64,000 nucleotides of DNA, from NCBI GenBank assembly GCA_905221325.1, contig CAJNCS010000004.1, positions 182,539 to 246,538 on the forward strand. Direction: 5' to 3'. This DNA comes from a bacterium (GTDB taxonomy: Bacteria; Bacillota; Bacilli; Lactobacillales; Streptococcaceae). How positions within the stretch are numbered: position 1 is the stretch's first letter; every line of letters starts with the position of its first letter. This document shows, in pieces, positions 18,673 to 26,862 of this stretch. Made by a program: the position numbers and the translations under genes. The notes under the pieces are model-generated. The model was given only the letters and a program-made list of their open reading frames with translations, made no database searches and was not told the DNA's origin.

Positions 18673-19493
18673 GTTTGCAAGAGACCATTATCCAGCAATT
18701 GGGTGTCAAACCAGTAATCGATGCCCAGGAAGAAATCCGTCGTTCGATTGATTTCTTAAAGAGATACTTGAAAAAACATCCCTTCCTTAAAACTTTTGTA
18801 CTAGGGATTTCTGGGGGTCAGGATTCAACATTGGCAGGGCGCTTGGCGCAATTAGCTATGGAAGAAATGCGAGCTGAGACAGGAGATGACAGCTACCAAT
18901 TTATCGCTGTCCGTCTGCCATATGGCGTGCAAGCTGATGAAGCAGATGCTCAAAAAGCTCTCGCTTTCATCCAGCCGGATGTTAGCTTGGTTGTGAATAT
19001 CAAGGAATCAGCTGACGCTATGACAGCAGCAGTTAAAGCGACAGGAAGCTCTGTTTCAGACTTTAATAAGGGAAATATCAAGGCTCGTAGTCGCATGATT
19101 GCTCAATATGCTCTGGCTGGTGCCCATAGCGGAGCGGTCATTGGAACAGACCATGCTGCGGAAAATATCACAGGCTTCTTTACCAAGTTTGGTGATGGCG
19201 GTGCGGATATTCTCCCTCTTTACCGTCTCAATAAACGCCAAGGGAAACAACTTTTGAAAGAGCTTGGCGCAGATCCAGCTCTTTATGATAAAATCCCAAC
19301 AGCAGACCTAGAAGAAGACAAGCCGGGCTTGGCTGACGAAGTTGCTCTGGGAGTCACTTATGCAGAGATTGATGACTACCTAGAAGGGAAAACCATCAGC
19401 TCAGAAGCTCAAGTAACTATTGAAAACTGGTGGCACAAAGGCCAACACAAACGCCACTTACCAATCACCGTATTTGATGACTTTTGGGAGTGA
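18669..19493 (+). CDS. nadE: NH3-dependent NAD+ synthetase
   Basis: This 274-residue PP-loop ATPase amidates deamido-NAD to NAD using ammonia; no glutaminase domain is present. The PP-loop is [13 protein letters not shown] (about 46-58), and the C-terminal [15 protein letters not shown] contacts ATP/NaAD in the family. It completes salvage begun by PncB (a NadD adenylyltransferase encoded elsewhere would act between them). Translationally coupled to pncB. The stop is immediately followed by the hairpin-repeat array. Confidence 0.95.
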   Translation: MSLQETIIQQLGVKPVIDAQEEIRRSIDFLKRYLKKHPFLKTFVLGISGGQDSTLAGRLAQLAMEEMRAETGDDSYQFIAVRLPYGVQADEADAQKALAFIQPDVSLVVNIKESADAMTAAVKATGSSVSDFNKGNIKARSRMIAQYALAGAHSGAVIGTDHAAENITGFFTKFGDGGADILPLYRLNKRQGKQLLKELGADPALYDKIPTADLEEDKPGLADEVALGVTYAEIDDYLEGKTISSEAQVTIENWWHKGQHKRHLPITVFDDFWE

Positions 19494-19743
19494 AAACCTC
19501 CAGTGGAGGTTTTCAGCCCGAGTCTAGAAACGGGAAAACGAGGAACCTCCAGTGGAGGTTTTTACCCTGAGCCTAGAAATGAGAAAGCGAAGAAGGTCCA
19601 GGGGATTTTTCACCTTCTTGCCTTGAAATTAGAAAGCGAAGAATAACCTCCAGTGGAGGTTTTTACCCTGAGCTTAGAAATGAGAAAGCGAAGAAGGTCC
19701 AGTGGACTTTTTTAGCTCCTTGCCTTAAGCTGAGAAAGCGAGG
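19494..19743 (+). repeat. Array of five ~49-51 bp hairpin repeats
   Basis: Units: 19494-19543, 19544-19592, 19593-19641, 19645-19693, 19694-19743. Each starts with a short palindrome plus T-run and ends with a conserved ...GAGAAAGCGAAG-like tail. Units 1, 2 and 4 (type A) carry AACCTCCAGTGGAGGTTTTT; units 3 and 5 (type B) carry AAGGTCC and GGACTTT-like arms. From A to B both arms change together, keeping pairing (with G.U), which suggests selection on RNA structure. The first unit doubles as a plausible nadE terminator. The last tail reads GCGAGG and its GAGG is the only ribosome binding site before the next gene. Confidence 0.85.
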
Positions 19744-19750
19744 TAGCGTC

Positions 19751-20302
19751 ATGAAAGCAATCGGTACGCAAATATTACAGACAGAACGTTTGATTTTGAG
19801 AAGATTTGTGGAGAGTGATGCGGAAGCTATGTTTCAAAATTGGGCTTCATCTTCTGAGAATCTGACCTATGTCACTTGGGATCCCCATCCGAATCTTGAG
19901 GTGACTCGAAACTCGATTCGAAATTGGGTTGCATCCTATACCAATCCCAACTATTACAAATGGGCCATTTGCCTCAAAGAAAACCCAGGGCAAGTGATAG
20001 GAGATATCAGCATTGTTGCAATGCACGAGGAAGATTTAAGTTGTGAAATTGGGTATATTTTAGGAAAAAATTATTGGGGTCGTGGTATGATGACGGAGGC
20101 CTTGAAAGCTGTGTTAGACTTTTGTTTTACTCAAGCAGGATTTCAAAAAGTCAGAGCTCGTTACGCCAGTCTCAACCCAGCTTCAGGCCGTGTCATGGAA
20201 AAAGCGGGAATGTCTTATCTAAAAACCATTACCAATGGTGTGGAGAGAAAAGACTACGTTGCGGATCTTATTTATTACCAGATAAGCAGGGAAGACAGGT
20301 GA
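19751..20302 (+). CDS. RimJ/RimL-type GNAT acetyltransferase
   Basis: This 183-residue protein begins with the RimJ-like TERLILRRFVESDAEAMFQNW (about 11-31) and has the acetyl-CoA loop LGKNYWGRGMMTEAL (about 103-117) and C-terminal NPASGRVMEKAGM. The subfamily acetylates protein N-termini or small amines; the substrate here is unknown. The start ATG is seven bases after GAGG supplied by the end of the hairpin-repeat array. No promoter is visible between the array and the gene, so it may depend on readthrough from nadE. Confidence 0.85.
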   Translation: MKAIGTQILQTERLILRRFVESDAEAMFQNWASSSENLTYVTWDPHPNLEVTRNSIRNWVASYTNPNYYKWAICLKENPGQVIGDISIVAMHEEDLSCEIGYILGKNYWGRGMMTEALKAVLDFCFTQAGFQKVRARYASLNPASGRVMEKAGMSYLKTITNGVERKDYVADLIYYQISREDR

Positions 20303-20322
20303 TTTTCTTTTCTGTAACTACC

Positions 20323-20350
20323 AAAGTCAGACCTTGTCTGGCTTTTTTTG
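20323..20350 (+). terminator. Terminator of the RimJ-like gene
   Basis: AAAGTCAGAC / GTCTGGCTTT stem with a CTT loop and a T-run. Confidence 0.85.
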
Positions 20351-20427
20351 TGCCAGATTTCTGAATAAAGTGATTAAATTCCTATTTTTTCCTATCATTG
20401 TCCCTGTTTTTTCTGGGGTTTTGGAGC

Positions 20428-20433
20428 TATAAT
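20428..20433 (+). promoter_or_regulatory. Probable -10 of the ccdA operon
   Basis: A consensus TATAAT lies 33 bp upstream of ccdA. I see no convincing -35 at 16-18 bp, so activator dependence or weak activity is possible. Confidence 0.45.
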
Positions 20434-20465
20434 AGTCCTATCAAATCAAAGAATGGAGGAAGGCA

Positions 20466-21176
20466 ATGGACAATGTAATCTTTTTTATCAGTGTTTTTCT
20501 TGCTGGAATTCTTTCCTTCTTTTCTCCTTGTATTTTACCCTTGTTACCTGTCTATGCGGGGGTCTTGTTGGATGATAAAGATGGTGCTCAGACTTCTAGC
20601 GGAAAATTGTCAATCTCACTTGTTAGTTTATTGCGAACTCTGGCCTTTATAGCGGGAATCTCTTTTATCTTTATCTTACTGGGCTATGGAGCTGGTTTTT
20701 TAGGCAATTTGCTGTATGCTTCTTGGTTTCAGTATGTGACGGGTGCGATTATCATTCTCTTGGGCTTGCACCAGATGGATGTTTTACATTTGCAGGGACT
20801 CTACAAGGAAAGAAGGCTACAATTAAAGAGACAGGATCAAAACGCTAACGGCTATAGTCAGGCATTTTTACTGGGGTTGACCTTTAGTTTTGCTTGGACG
20901 CCATGTGTGGGGCCGGTTCTGGGGTCTGTTTTGGCCTTAGCGGCTTCAGGTGGCTCAGGTGCTTGGCAGGGAGCTGGTCTCATGTTGGTTTACACGCTGG
21001 GTTTGGCGCTACCATTTTTAGTTCTAGCTCTCGCCTCCAGCTATGTTTTGAAACATTTCCGAAAACTGCATCCTTACCTCGAAATCCTCAAAAAAGTGGG
21101 TGGTTTCCTCATTATCGTGATGGGAATCTTGGTGCTTTTGGGAAATGCTTCCATTTTGACTACATTATTTGAATAG
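20466..21176 (+). CDS. ccdA: CcdA-type thiol-disulfide transporter (CcdA1)
   Basis: This 236-residue polytopic protein has six or seven helices and the paired redox cysteines of the DsbD/CcdA transmembrane domain: FFSPCILPLLPVYAG (Cys22) and FAWTPCVGPVLG (Cys147). It carries reducing equivalents from cytosolic thioredoxin across the membrane. The next genes, a surface thioredoxin-like lipoprotein and a membrane-anchored MsrAB, are its expected acceptors. This order matches the pneumococcal ccdA1-etrx1-msrAB2 operon. GGAGGAAGG precedes the ATG. Confidence 0.9.
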   Translation: MDNVIFFISVFLAGILSFFSPCILPLLPVYAGVLLDDKDGAQTSSGKLSISLVSLLRTLAFIAGISFIFILLGYGAGFLGNLLYASWFQYVTGAIIILLGLHQMDVLHLQGLYKERRLQLKRQDQNANGYSQAFLLGLTFSFAWTPCVGPVLGSVLALAASGGSGAWQGAGLMLVYTLGLALPFLVLALASSYVLKHFRKLHPYLEILKKVGGFLIIVMGILVLLGNASILTTLFE

Positions 21177-21189
21177 AGAGGAAAAAGAA

Positions 21190-21753
21190 ATGAAAAAATG
21201 GCAAACATGTCTCCTTGGAGTAGGCTCAATTTGTTGTTTGACAGCCTGTTCGGCTAAAAACATGTCAGACGAGTCTACTATGAAGGAGCAATCCAAAACA
21301 GAACAAGTTAGCTCGCAAACTGCCACCAAGGGTCAAGCAGTCGCTGATTTTGAACTAACAGGAGTAGATGGTAAGACTTATCGTTTATCTGACTACAAAG
21401 GCAAGAAAGTCTATCTTAAATTCTGGGCTTCTTGGTGTTCTATCTGTCTAGCTAGCCTTCCGGATACGGATGAAATTGCTAAAGAAGCTGGTGATGACTA
21501 TGTGGTCTTGACAGTGGTGTCTCCTGGACACAAGGGTGAACAAGCAGAAGCAGACTTTAAGAACTGGTACAAAGGCTTGGATTATAAAAATTTTCCAGTT
21601 TTAATTGATCCGTCAGGTAAACTCTTGGAAAGTTATGGTGTCCGTTCTTACCCAACTCAAGCCTTTATAGACAAGGAAGGCAAACTGGTCAAAACGCAAC
21701 CAGGTTTTATGGATAAGGATATGATTTTAAAAGAATTGAAAGAAATGGGGTAG
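21190..21753 (+). CDS. etrx1: Surface thioredoxin-fold lipoprotein Etrx1 (TlpA-like)
   Basis: This 187-residue lipoprotein has signal peptide MKKWQTCLLGVGSICCLTAC (lipobox LTAC) and a Ser/Thr/Lys-rich linker. A TlpA/AhpC-TSA thioredoxin fold follows, with active site WASWCSICLASLP, a CxxC of the CSIC type. In pneumococcus it passes electrons from CcdA1 to extracellular MsrAB2. An in-frame TTG at 21169 overlaps ccdA, but ATG 21190 with GAGAGGAAAAAG upstream gives a proper signal peptide. Confidence 0.9.
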   Translation: MKKWQTCLLGVGSICCLTACSAKNMSDESTMKEQSKTEQVSSQTATKGQAVADFELTGVDGKTYRLSDYKGKKVYLKFWASWCSICLASLPDTDEIAKEAGDDYVVLTVVSPGHKGEQAEADFKNWYKGLDYKNFPVLIDPSGKLLESYGVRSYPTQAFIDKEGKLVKTQPGFMDKDMILKELKEMG

Positions 21754-21762
21754 AGAAGGTCC

Positions 21763-22875
21763 ATGAATGATAAAGTAAAACTTTTTGTCTTGGCAGGGGT
21801 CGTTCTCCTAGCCATAACCGGTTTCTATTTTCTATTGATGCGAAATGCAGGGCAGACAGATAGCTCGCAAATTGAGAAAGCATCAGTTAGCCAAGGAGGA
21901 AAAACAGTGAAAAAAATAGAAGTGAGCAAAGACGCAGACTTGCACGAAATTTATCTAGCTGGAGGTTGTTTCTGGGGAGTGGAGGAATACTTCTCACGCG
22001 TGCCTGGAGTGACCGATGCCGTTTCAGGCTATGCAAATGGTAGAGGGGAAACAACCAAGTACGAATTGATTAACCAAACAGGACATGCAGAGACTGTCCA
22101 TGTCACCTATGACGCCAATCAAATTTCCCTCAAGGAAATCCTGCTTCATTACTTCCGCATTATCAATCCAACCAGCAAAAATAAACAAGGAAATGATGTG
22201 GGTACCCAGTATCGTACTGGCGTTTATTACACAGATGACAAGGATTTGGAAGTAATCAACCAAGTCTTTGATGAGGTGGCTAAGAAATACGACCAACCTC
22301 TGGCAGTTGAAAAGGAAAACTTGAAGAATTTTGTGGTGGCGGAGGATTATCACCAAGACTATCTCAAGAAAAATCCAAATGGCTATTGTCATATCAATGT
22401 CAATCAGGCTGCCTACCCCGTCATCGATGCCAGCAAATATCCTAAACCAAGTGATGAAGAATTGAAAAAGACCTTGTCACCTGAAGAGTATGCAGTTACC
22501 CAGAAAAATCAAACAGAACGAGCCTTTTCAAACCGCTACTGGGATAAATTTGAATCTGGTATCTATGTGGATGTGGCCACTGGCGAACCTCTCTTTTCAT
22601 CAAAGGACAAGTTTGAGTCTGGTTGTGGCTGGCCTAGTTTTACCCAACCCATCAGCCCCGATGTTGCCACCTACAAGGAAGATAAGTCTTACAATATGAC
22701 GCGCATGGAAGTGCGGAGCCGAGTTGGAGATTCTCACCTTGGCCATGTCTTTACAGATGGGCCTCAGGACAAGGGGGGGTTGCGTTACTGTATCAATAGT
22801 CTTTCTATCCGCTTTATTCCCAAAGACCAAATGGCAGAAAAAGGTTATGCCTATTTACTAGATTATGTAGATTAA
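21763..22875 (+). CDS. msrAB2: Membrane-anchored methionine sulfoxide reductase MsrA-MsrB fusion
   Basis: This 370-residue protein has an N-terminal hydrophobic anchor (about 6-26), an MsrA domain (catalytic Cys69 in [12 protein letters not shown]) and a C-terminal MsrB domain ([13 protein letters not shown] onward; catalytic Cys343 in RYCINS). It reduces both S- and R-methionine sulfoxide epimers in surface proteins. The MsrB part lacks the two CxxC zinc pairs ([10 protein letters not shown] and [11 protein letters not shown] where Cys would sit), so it is the zinc-free form. It lies ten bases after etrx1, its electron donor. Confidence 0.92.
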   Translation: MNDKVKLFVLAGVVLLAITGFYFLLMRNAGQTDSSQIEKASVSQGGKTVKKIEVSKDADLHEIYLAGGCFWGVEEYFSRVPGVTDAVSGYANGRGETTKYELINQTGHAETVHVTYDANQISLKEILLHYFRIINPTSKNKQGNDVGTQYRTGVYYTDDKDLEVINQVFDEVAKKYDQPLAVEKENLKNFVVAEDYHQDYLKKNPNGYCHINVNQAAYPVIDASKYPKPSDEELKKTLSPEEYAVTQKNQTERAFSNRYWDKFESGIYVDVATGEPLFSSKDKFESGCGWPSFTQPISPDVATYKEDKSYNMTRMEVRSRVGDSHLGHVFTDGPQDKGGLRYCINSLSIRFIPKDQMAEKGYAYLLDYVD

Positions 22876-22907
22876 GAAGTCTTTCCTAAGCAGTTAGAGG
22901 AGAATTT

Positions 22908-22916
22908 TGCTATACT
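22908..22916 (+). promoter_or_regulatory. Extended -10 promoter of the two-component genes
   Basis: TGcTATACT lies 30 bp upstream of the response regulator start. Readthrough from msrAB2 is also possible because no terminator separates them. Confidence 0.55.
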
Positions 22917-22945
22917 GATACTAGTAAGTGACAAAGGAGCAGAGC

Positions 22946-23683
22946 ATGACCTACACAATCTTAATCGTAGAAGATGAGTATTTGGTAAGACAAGGCTTGA
23001 CCAAGCTGGTTAATGTAGCAGCCTACGATATGGAAATCATCGGTCAGGCAGAAAATGGAAGACAGGCTTGGGACTTGATTCAAAAGCAGGTGCCAGATAT
23101 CATTTTAACCGATATCAACATGCCTCAGCTAAATGGCATCCAGTTGGCCAGTCTGGTACGAGAAACTTATCCTCAGGTGCATTTGGTTTTTTTGACTGGC
23201 TACGATGATTTTGATTATGCCTTGTCTGCTGTCAAACTCGGTGTAGATGATTACCTGCTCAAGCCCTTTTCTCGTCAGGATATTGAGGAAATGTTGGGGA
23301 AAATCAAGCAAAAACTAGACAAGGAAGAAAAGGAAGAGCAGTTACAAGATTTATTAACCGATAAGTTTGAGGGAAATATTGCCCAGAAAATCCAGTCCCA
23401 TCTGGCTGATAGCCAGTTTAGTTTGAAGTCTTTGGCCAGTGACCTAGGTTTTAGTCCGAACTATCTGAGTTCCTTGATTAAGAAAGAGTTGGGCCTGCCT
23501 TTTCAGGATTATCTGGTGAGAGAGCGTGTCAAACAAGCCAAGCTCTTGCTTCTGACCACAGATTTAAAGATTTATGAGATAGCCGAAAAGGTTGGATTTG
23601 AAGATATGAACTACTTTACCCAACGTTTTAAACAGATTGCAGGTGTGACACCTCGTCAGTTTAAGAAAGGGGAAGGCCGATGA
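22946..23683 (+). CDS. Response regulator, REC plus AraC-type HTH (RR09/ZmpR-like)
   Basis: This 245-residue protein has a receiver domain (about 1-120; phospho-acceptor Asp56 in LTDINMP, conserved Asp10 and Lys106 in YLLKPFSRQ) and a C-terminal AraC double-HTH (about 145-243; SPNYLSSLIKKELG and YFTQRFKQIAGVTPRQFKK). Its position after msrAB2 matches pneumococcal TCS09. The upstream GTG at 22928 is less likely, because AAAGGAG lies six bases before ATG 22946. It overlaps the kinase gene by four bases. Confidence 0.9.
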   Translation: MTYTILIVEDEYLVRQGLTKLVNVAAYDMEIIGQAENGRQAWDLIQKQVPDIILTDINMPQLNGIQLASLVRETYPQVHLVFLTGYDDFDYALSAVKLGVDDYLLKPFSRQDIEEMLGKIKQKLDKEEKEEQLQDLLTDKFEGNIAQKIQSHLADSQFSLKSLASDLGFSPNYLSSLIKKELGLPFQDYLVRERVKQAKLLLLTTDLKIYEIAEKVGFEDMNYFTQRFKQIAGVTPRQFKKGEGR

Positions 23684-25371
23684 AGCGTTCTTCTCTTTTA
23701 GTCAGAATGGTTATTTCCATCTTTCTGGTCTTTCTCATTCTCCTAGCTCTGGTTGGGACTTTCTATTATCAATCTAGTTCAGCAGCTATTGAGGCTACCA
23801 TTGAAGGCAATAGCCAAACGACCATCAGCCAGACTAGCCACTTTATTCAGTCTTATATCAAAAAATTAGAAACCACCTCTACCAGTTTGACCCAGCAGAA
23901 GGATGTTTTATCATATTCTGAGAATCCCAGTCAGGATAAGGTCAAGGGAATTCGTGATCTGTTTTTGACCATCTTAAAGGCTGACCAGGACTTGAAAACG
24001 GTGGTACTGGTAACCAAATCCGGTCAGGTTATTTCTACAGATGACACTGTGCAGATGAAAACTTCCTCAGATATGATGGCTGAGGATTGGTACCAAAAGG
24101 CTATTCATCAGGGAGCTAAGCCAGTTTTAACCCCAGCTCGTAAATCAGATAGTCAATGGGTCATTTCTGTTACTCAGGAACTTGTTGATGAAAAGGGAGC
24201 CAATCTTGGCGTACTTCGTTTGGATATTTCCTACGAAACTCTGGAAGCCTATCTCAACCAACTCCAGTTGGGCCAGCAGGGCTTTGCCTTTATCATCAAT
24301 GAAAACCATGAATTTGTCTACCATCCTAAACACACAGTTTACAGTTCGTCTAGCGAAATGGAGGCCATGAAACCCTATATTGAGACGGGGCAGGGCTATA
24401 CGCTGGACCATCAATCCTATGTTAGTCAGGAACAAATTGCAGGCACTGATTGGACGGTTATAGGCGTGTCTTCGTTGGAGAAGTTAGACCAGGTTCGGAG
24501 TCAACTCATGTGGACCTTGCTTGGTGCTAGTGCCTTATCTCTTCTTGCCTGTCTCTGCTTGGTGTGGTTCAGTCTCAAACGCTGGATTGCTCCTTTGAAG
24601 GATTTGAGAGAAACCATGCTGGAAATTGCTTCTGGGGCTCAAAATCTTCGTGCCAAGGAAGTTGGTGCCTATGAACTGAGAGAAGTGACTCGCCAATTTA
24701 ATGCCATGTTGGATCAAGTTGATCAGCTGATGGCAGATGTTCGAAGACAGGAAGAAACGACCCGTCAGTATGAACTTCGAGCCCTATCAAGTCAGATTAA
24801 TCCGCATTTCCTCTATAACACCTTGGACACCATCATCTGGATGGCTGAATTTCAGGACAGTCAGCGAGTGGTGCAGGTGACCAAGTCCTTGGCGACCTAT
24901 TTCCGCTTGGCACTCAATCAAGGAAAGGACTTGATTTGCCTGTCTGATGAAATCAATCATGTCCGCCAGTATCTCTTTATCCAGAAACAACGCTATGGCG
25001 ATAAGCTAGACTATGAGATTGATGAAAATCCTGCCTTTGATAACCTAGTCTTACCCAAGCTGGTGTTGCAACCTCTAGTAGAAAATGCTCTTTACCATGG
25101 TATCAAGGAAAAGGAAGGTCAGGGTCATATTAAACTTTCTATCCAGAAAAAGGATTCAGGACTAGTCATCCGCATTAAGGATGATGGAGTTGGCTTTCAA
25201 GATGCTGGCGATAGTAGTCAGAGTAACCTCAAACGTGGGGGAGTTGGTCTTCAAAATGTCGACCAACGACTCAAACTTCATTTTGGCGAAAACTATCAGA
25301 TGAAGATTGATTCTGCACCCGAAAAAGGAACGACGGTTGAAATATACATAAATAGAATAGAAACTAGTTAA
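23680..25371 (+). CDS. Sensor histidine kinase (HK09/ZmpS-like, LytS/YesM type)
   Basis: This 563-residue kinase has a first membrane helix (about 9-29), an extracellular Cache-type sensor domain (about 35-270), a second helix (about 276-296) and a HAMP linker. The His_kinase domain follows, with phospho-acceptor motif SSQINPHFLYNTLD (His near residue 372), and then a HATPase with DDGVGF and GGVGLQNVDQRL. This architecture pairs with AraC-type regulators like the one upstream (ATGA overlap). The extracellular ligand is unknown; closeness to the redox operon raises the possibility of a surface-stress input. Confidence 0.9.
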   Translation: MKRSSLLVRMVISIFLVFLILLALVGTFYYQSSSAAIEATIEGNSQTTISQTSHFIQSYIKKLETTSTSLTQQKDVLSYSENPSQDKVKGIRDLFLTILKADQDLKTVVLVTKSGQVISTDDTVQMKTSSDMMAEDWYQKAIHQGAKPVLTPARKSDSQWVISVTQELVDEKGANLGVLRLDISYETLEAYLNQLQLGQQGFAFIINENHEFVYHPKHTVYSSSSEMEAMKPYIETGQGYTLDHQSYVSQEQIAGTDWTVIGVSSLEKLDQVRSQLMWTLLGASALSLLACLCLVWFSLKRWIAPLKDLRETMLEIASGAQNLRAKEVGAYELREVTRQFNAMLDQVDQLMADVRRQEETTRQYELRALSSQINPHFLYNTLDTIIWMAEFQDSQRVVQVTKSLATYFRLALNQGKDLICLSDEINHVRQYLFIQKQRYGDKLDYEIDENPAFDNLVLPKLVLQPLVENALYHGIKEKEGQGHIKLSIQKKDSGLVIRIKDDGVGFQDAGDSSQSNLKRGGVGLQNVDQRLKLHFGENYQMKIDSAPEKGTTVEIYINRIETS

Positions 25372-25396
25372 CTCCCAGTCAATTCTGGGAGTTTTA
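25370..25396 (+). terminator. Terminator of the two-component operon
   Basis: AACTCCCAG / CTGGGAGTT stem, 6-base loop, T-run; it starts in the kinase stop codon. Confidence 0.85.
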
Positions 25397-25466
25397 CTTT
25401 GAAAAATTAGAATAATCAGTTCGCCTTGATAAAATCAGTAAAAAAAGATATGATAGTAGGAGAAAA

Positions 25467-26045
25467 ATGAGGTTAAGAGTGATGGACAAAAGTAGAATTA
25501 AAACAGAAACACAGCAGGTAATTGAAGATGTTTTGGAAAAGGCTGGATTGCGTGAAGGAAGCCTCTTTGTCCTAGGTTTATCCTCTAGTGAAGTTTTAGG
25601 CGGCCATATAGGCAAGGAATCAAGCCAAGAAATTGGCGAAATCATTGTGAAAACCATCCTAGATATCCTAGAGGAAAAAGGAATTCATCTAGCTGTTCAA
25701 GGCTGCGAACACGTCAATCGTGCCCTCGTCGTTGAACGTCAAGTGGCGGATCAGTTTGGGCTAGAAATCGTCAGTGTCCTTCCTACTCTTCATGCAGGAG
25801 GTTCAGGTCAGTTGGCAGCCTTCAAGTTTATGCAGGATCCAGTTGAGGTTGAATTTATCAAGGCTCATTCTGGATTGGATATCGGAGATACCGCAATTGG
25901 TATGCATGTCAAGCATGTACAGGTTCCGATTCGTCCTGTACTACGTGAGATTGGGCATGCCCATGTAACGGCTCTTGCAAGTCGTCCAAAATTAATTGGA
26001 GGTGCGCGTGCACAGTATCCAGAAGATTCTATCAGAAAGTCGTAA
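25467..26045 (+). CDS. UPF0340 (TIGR01440/DUF436) family protein
   Basis: This 192-residue protein belongs to a conserved Firmicute family of unknown function. The recognisable segments are [32 protein letters not shown] and [14 protein letters not shown], and it has no membrane helix. ATG 25467 has AGGAG close upstream; an in-frame ATG at 25482 ([12 protein letters not shown]) fits family starts as well and may be the true one. In pneumococcus the homologue follows the TCS09 kinase as here, but the zinc metalloprotease gene zmpB that comes next there is absent. Confidence 0.85.
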   Translation: MRLRVMDKSRIKTETQQVIEDVLEKAGLREGSLFVLGLSSSEVLGGHIGKESSQEIGEIIVKTILDILEEKGIHLAVQGCEHVNRALVVERQVADQFGLEIVSVLPTLHAGGSGQLAAFKFMQDPVEVEFIKAHSGLDIGDTAIGMHVKHVQVPIRPVLREIGHAHVTALASRPKLIGGARAQYPEDSIRKS

Positions 26046-26100
26046 GTGGACTGAGAATGATCATAAGTTAGAGATAGATTTCAAGTAAATAGAGGTTAAA

Positions 26101-26628
26101 GTGGAAAATTGTGTTTATATTATTTCGGGTCCCCCGGGTGTTGGAAAGAGCACTGTCAGCAAAGAGTTGGCCTATTCTTTTGACAAAAGTGCAGTTATAG
26201 AGGGGGATATGATTTACTTAATGATAAAAAGTGGTCTCGTACCTCCTTGGGAAGATGATGGATTTTATATGGATTTGTTCTGGGATAATATCATCAGTCT
26301 GACCAATAATTTCTTGAACAGTGGCATTACTGTCGTGATAGAGTATGTCATATTTGAAGATCAACTGAAGAAAATTGCAGCCTTCTTAAAAGAAAAACAA
26401 ATTAAGCTAAAATATTGTGTCCTAATAGCAGAAGAAGAAACCTTGAAAGATAGGGATTCTTCTCGGAAAGAAATTGAGAGAACAGGCGATTTATCAATCC
26501 AAGCAAGAAATGACTTCTTAGCTAAGAATAGTGAGAAACGTCATTTTCTGTATACGGATGATTTAGATGTCAAAGAAACGGTAGGCATCATTAAAACCTC
26601 AAATCAATTTTTAATTTCTGAACAGTAA
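26101..26628 (+). CDS. P-loop kinase-like protein of unknown substrate
   Basis: This 175-residue protein starts with GTG behind AGAGG. It has Walker A GPPGVGKST (about 10-18), a following VIEGDMIYLMI segment like the substrate-binding loop of small-molecule or nucleotide kinases, and a possible lid (RDSSRKEIERTGDL). This resembles AAA_33/zeta-toxin/chloramphenicol phosphotransferase-like folds; the substrate is not predictable. It has its own terminator. It occupies the place where zmpB sits in pneumococcus, so it may be an accessory insertion. Confidence 0.7.
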   Translation: MENCVYIISGPPGVGKSTVSKELAYSFDKSAVIEGDMIYLMIKSGLVPPWEDDGFYMDLFWDNIISLTNNFLNSGITVVIEYVIFEDQLKKIAAFLKEKQIKLKYCVLIAEEETLKDRDSSRKEIERTGDLSIQARNDFLAKNSEKRHFLYTDDLDVKETVGIIKTSNQFLISEQ

Positions 26629-26631
26629 AAG

Positions 26632-26679
26632 ACAGAGAGAGTAAGGGTATAGAAACCATTACTTCCTCTGTTCTTTTTT
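26632..26679 (+). terminator. Terminator of the P-loop kinase gene
   Basis: ACAGAG..AGTAA..GG pairs with CCATTACTTCCTCTGT with a small internal mismatch, followed by TTCTTTTTT. Confidence 0.65.
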
Positions 26680-26847
26680 GTTGAATTTTTGTGCAAAGTG
26701 TTCCAAATAAGGCCTTCTTTAACTAGAAAAACTAGTGCCATCTGATAGAGAATTGCCAAAAGTAGAAAAAAGTAACTTAGAGAAGATATTTCGTTATAGG
26801 AATCAGTAAACAAAGCTTGATTTAGCTGTTCTAGGTCGGCTTTTTTA

Positions 26848-26856
26848 TGCTATACT
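26848..26856 (+). promoter_or_regulatory. Extended -10 promoter directly abutting pabB
   Basis: TGcTATACT ends six bases before the pabB ATG (26863), placing the expected +1 at or next to the A of the ATG. Confidence 0.6.
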
Positions 26857-26862
26857 AAAGGT

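Noticed and set aside
19494..19743. Hairpin array considered as CRISPR or a known BOX element
   Set aside because: Units are adjacent without spacers, and the sequence does not resemble boxA/boxC as I know them.
26604..26813. 69-codon minus-strand frame with a hydrophobic stretch in the gap before pabB
   Set aside because: No ribosome site and it overlaps a terminator hairpin; it could be a decayed membrane-protein fragment but support is too weak.
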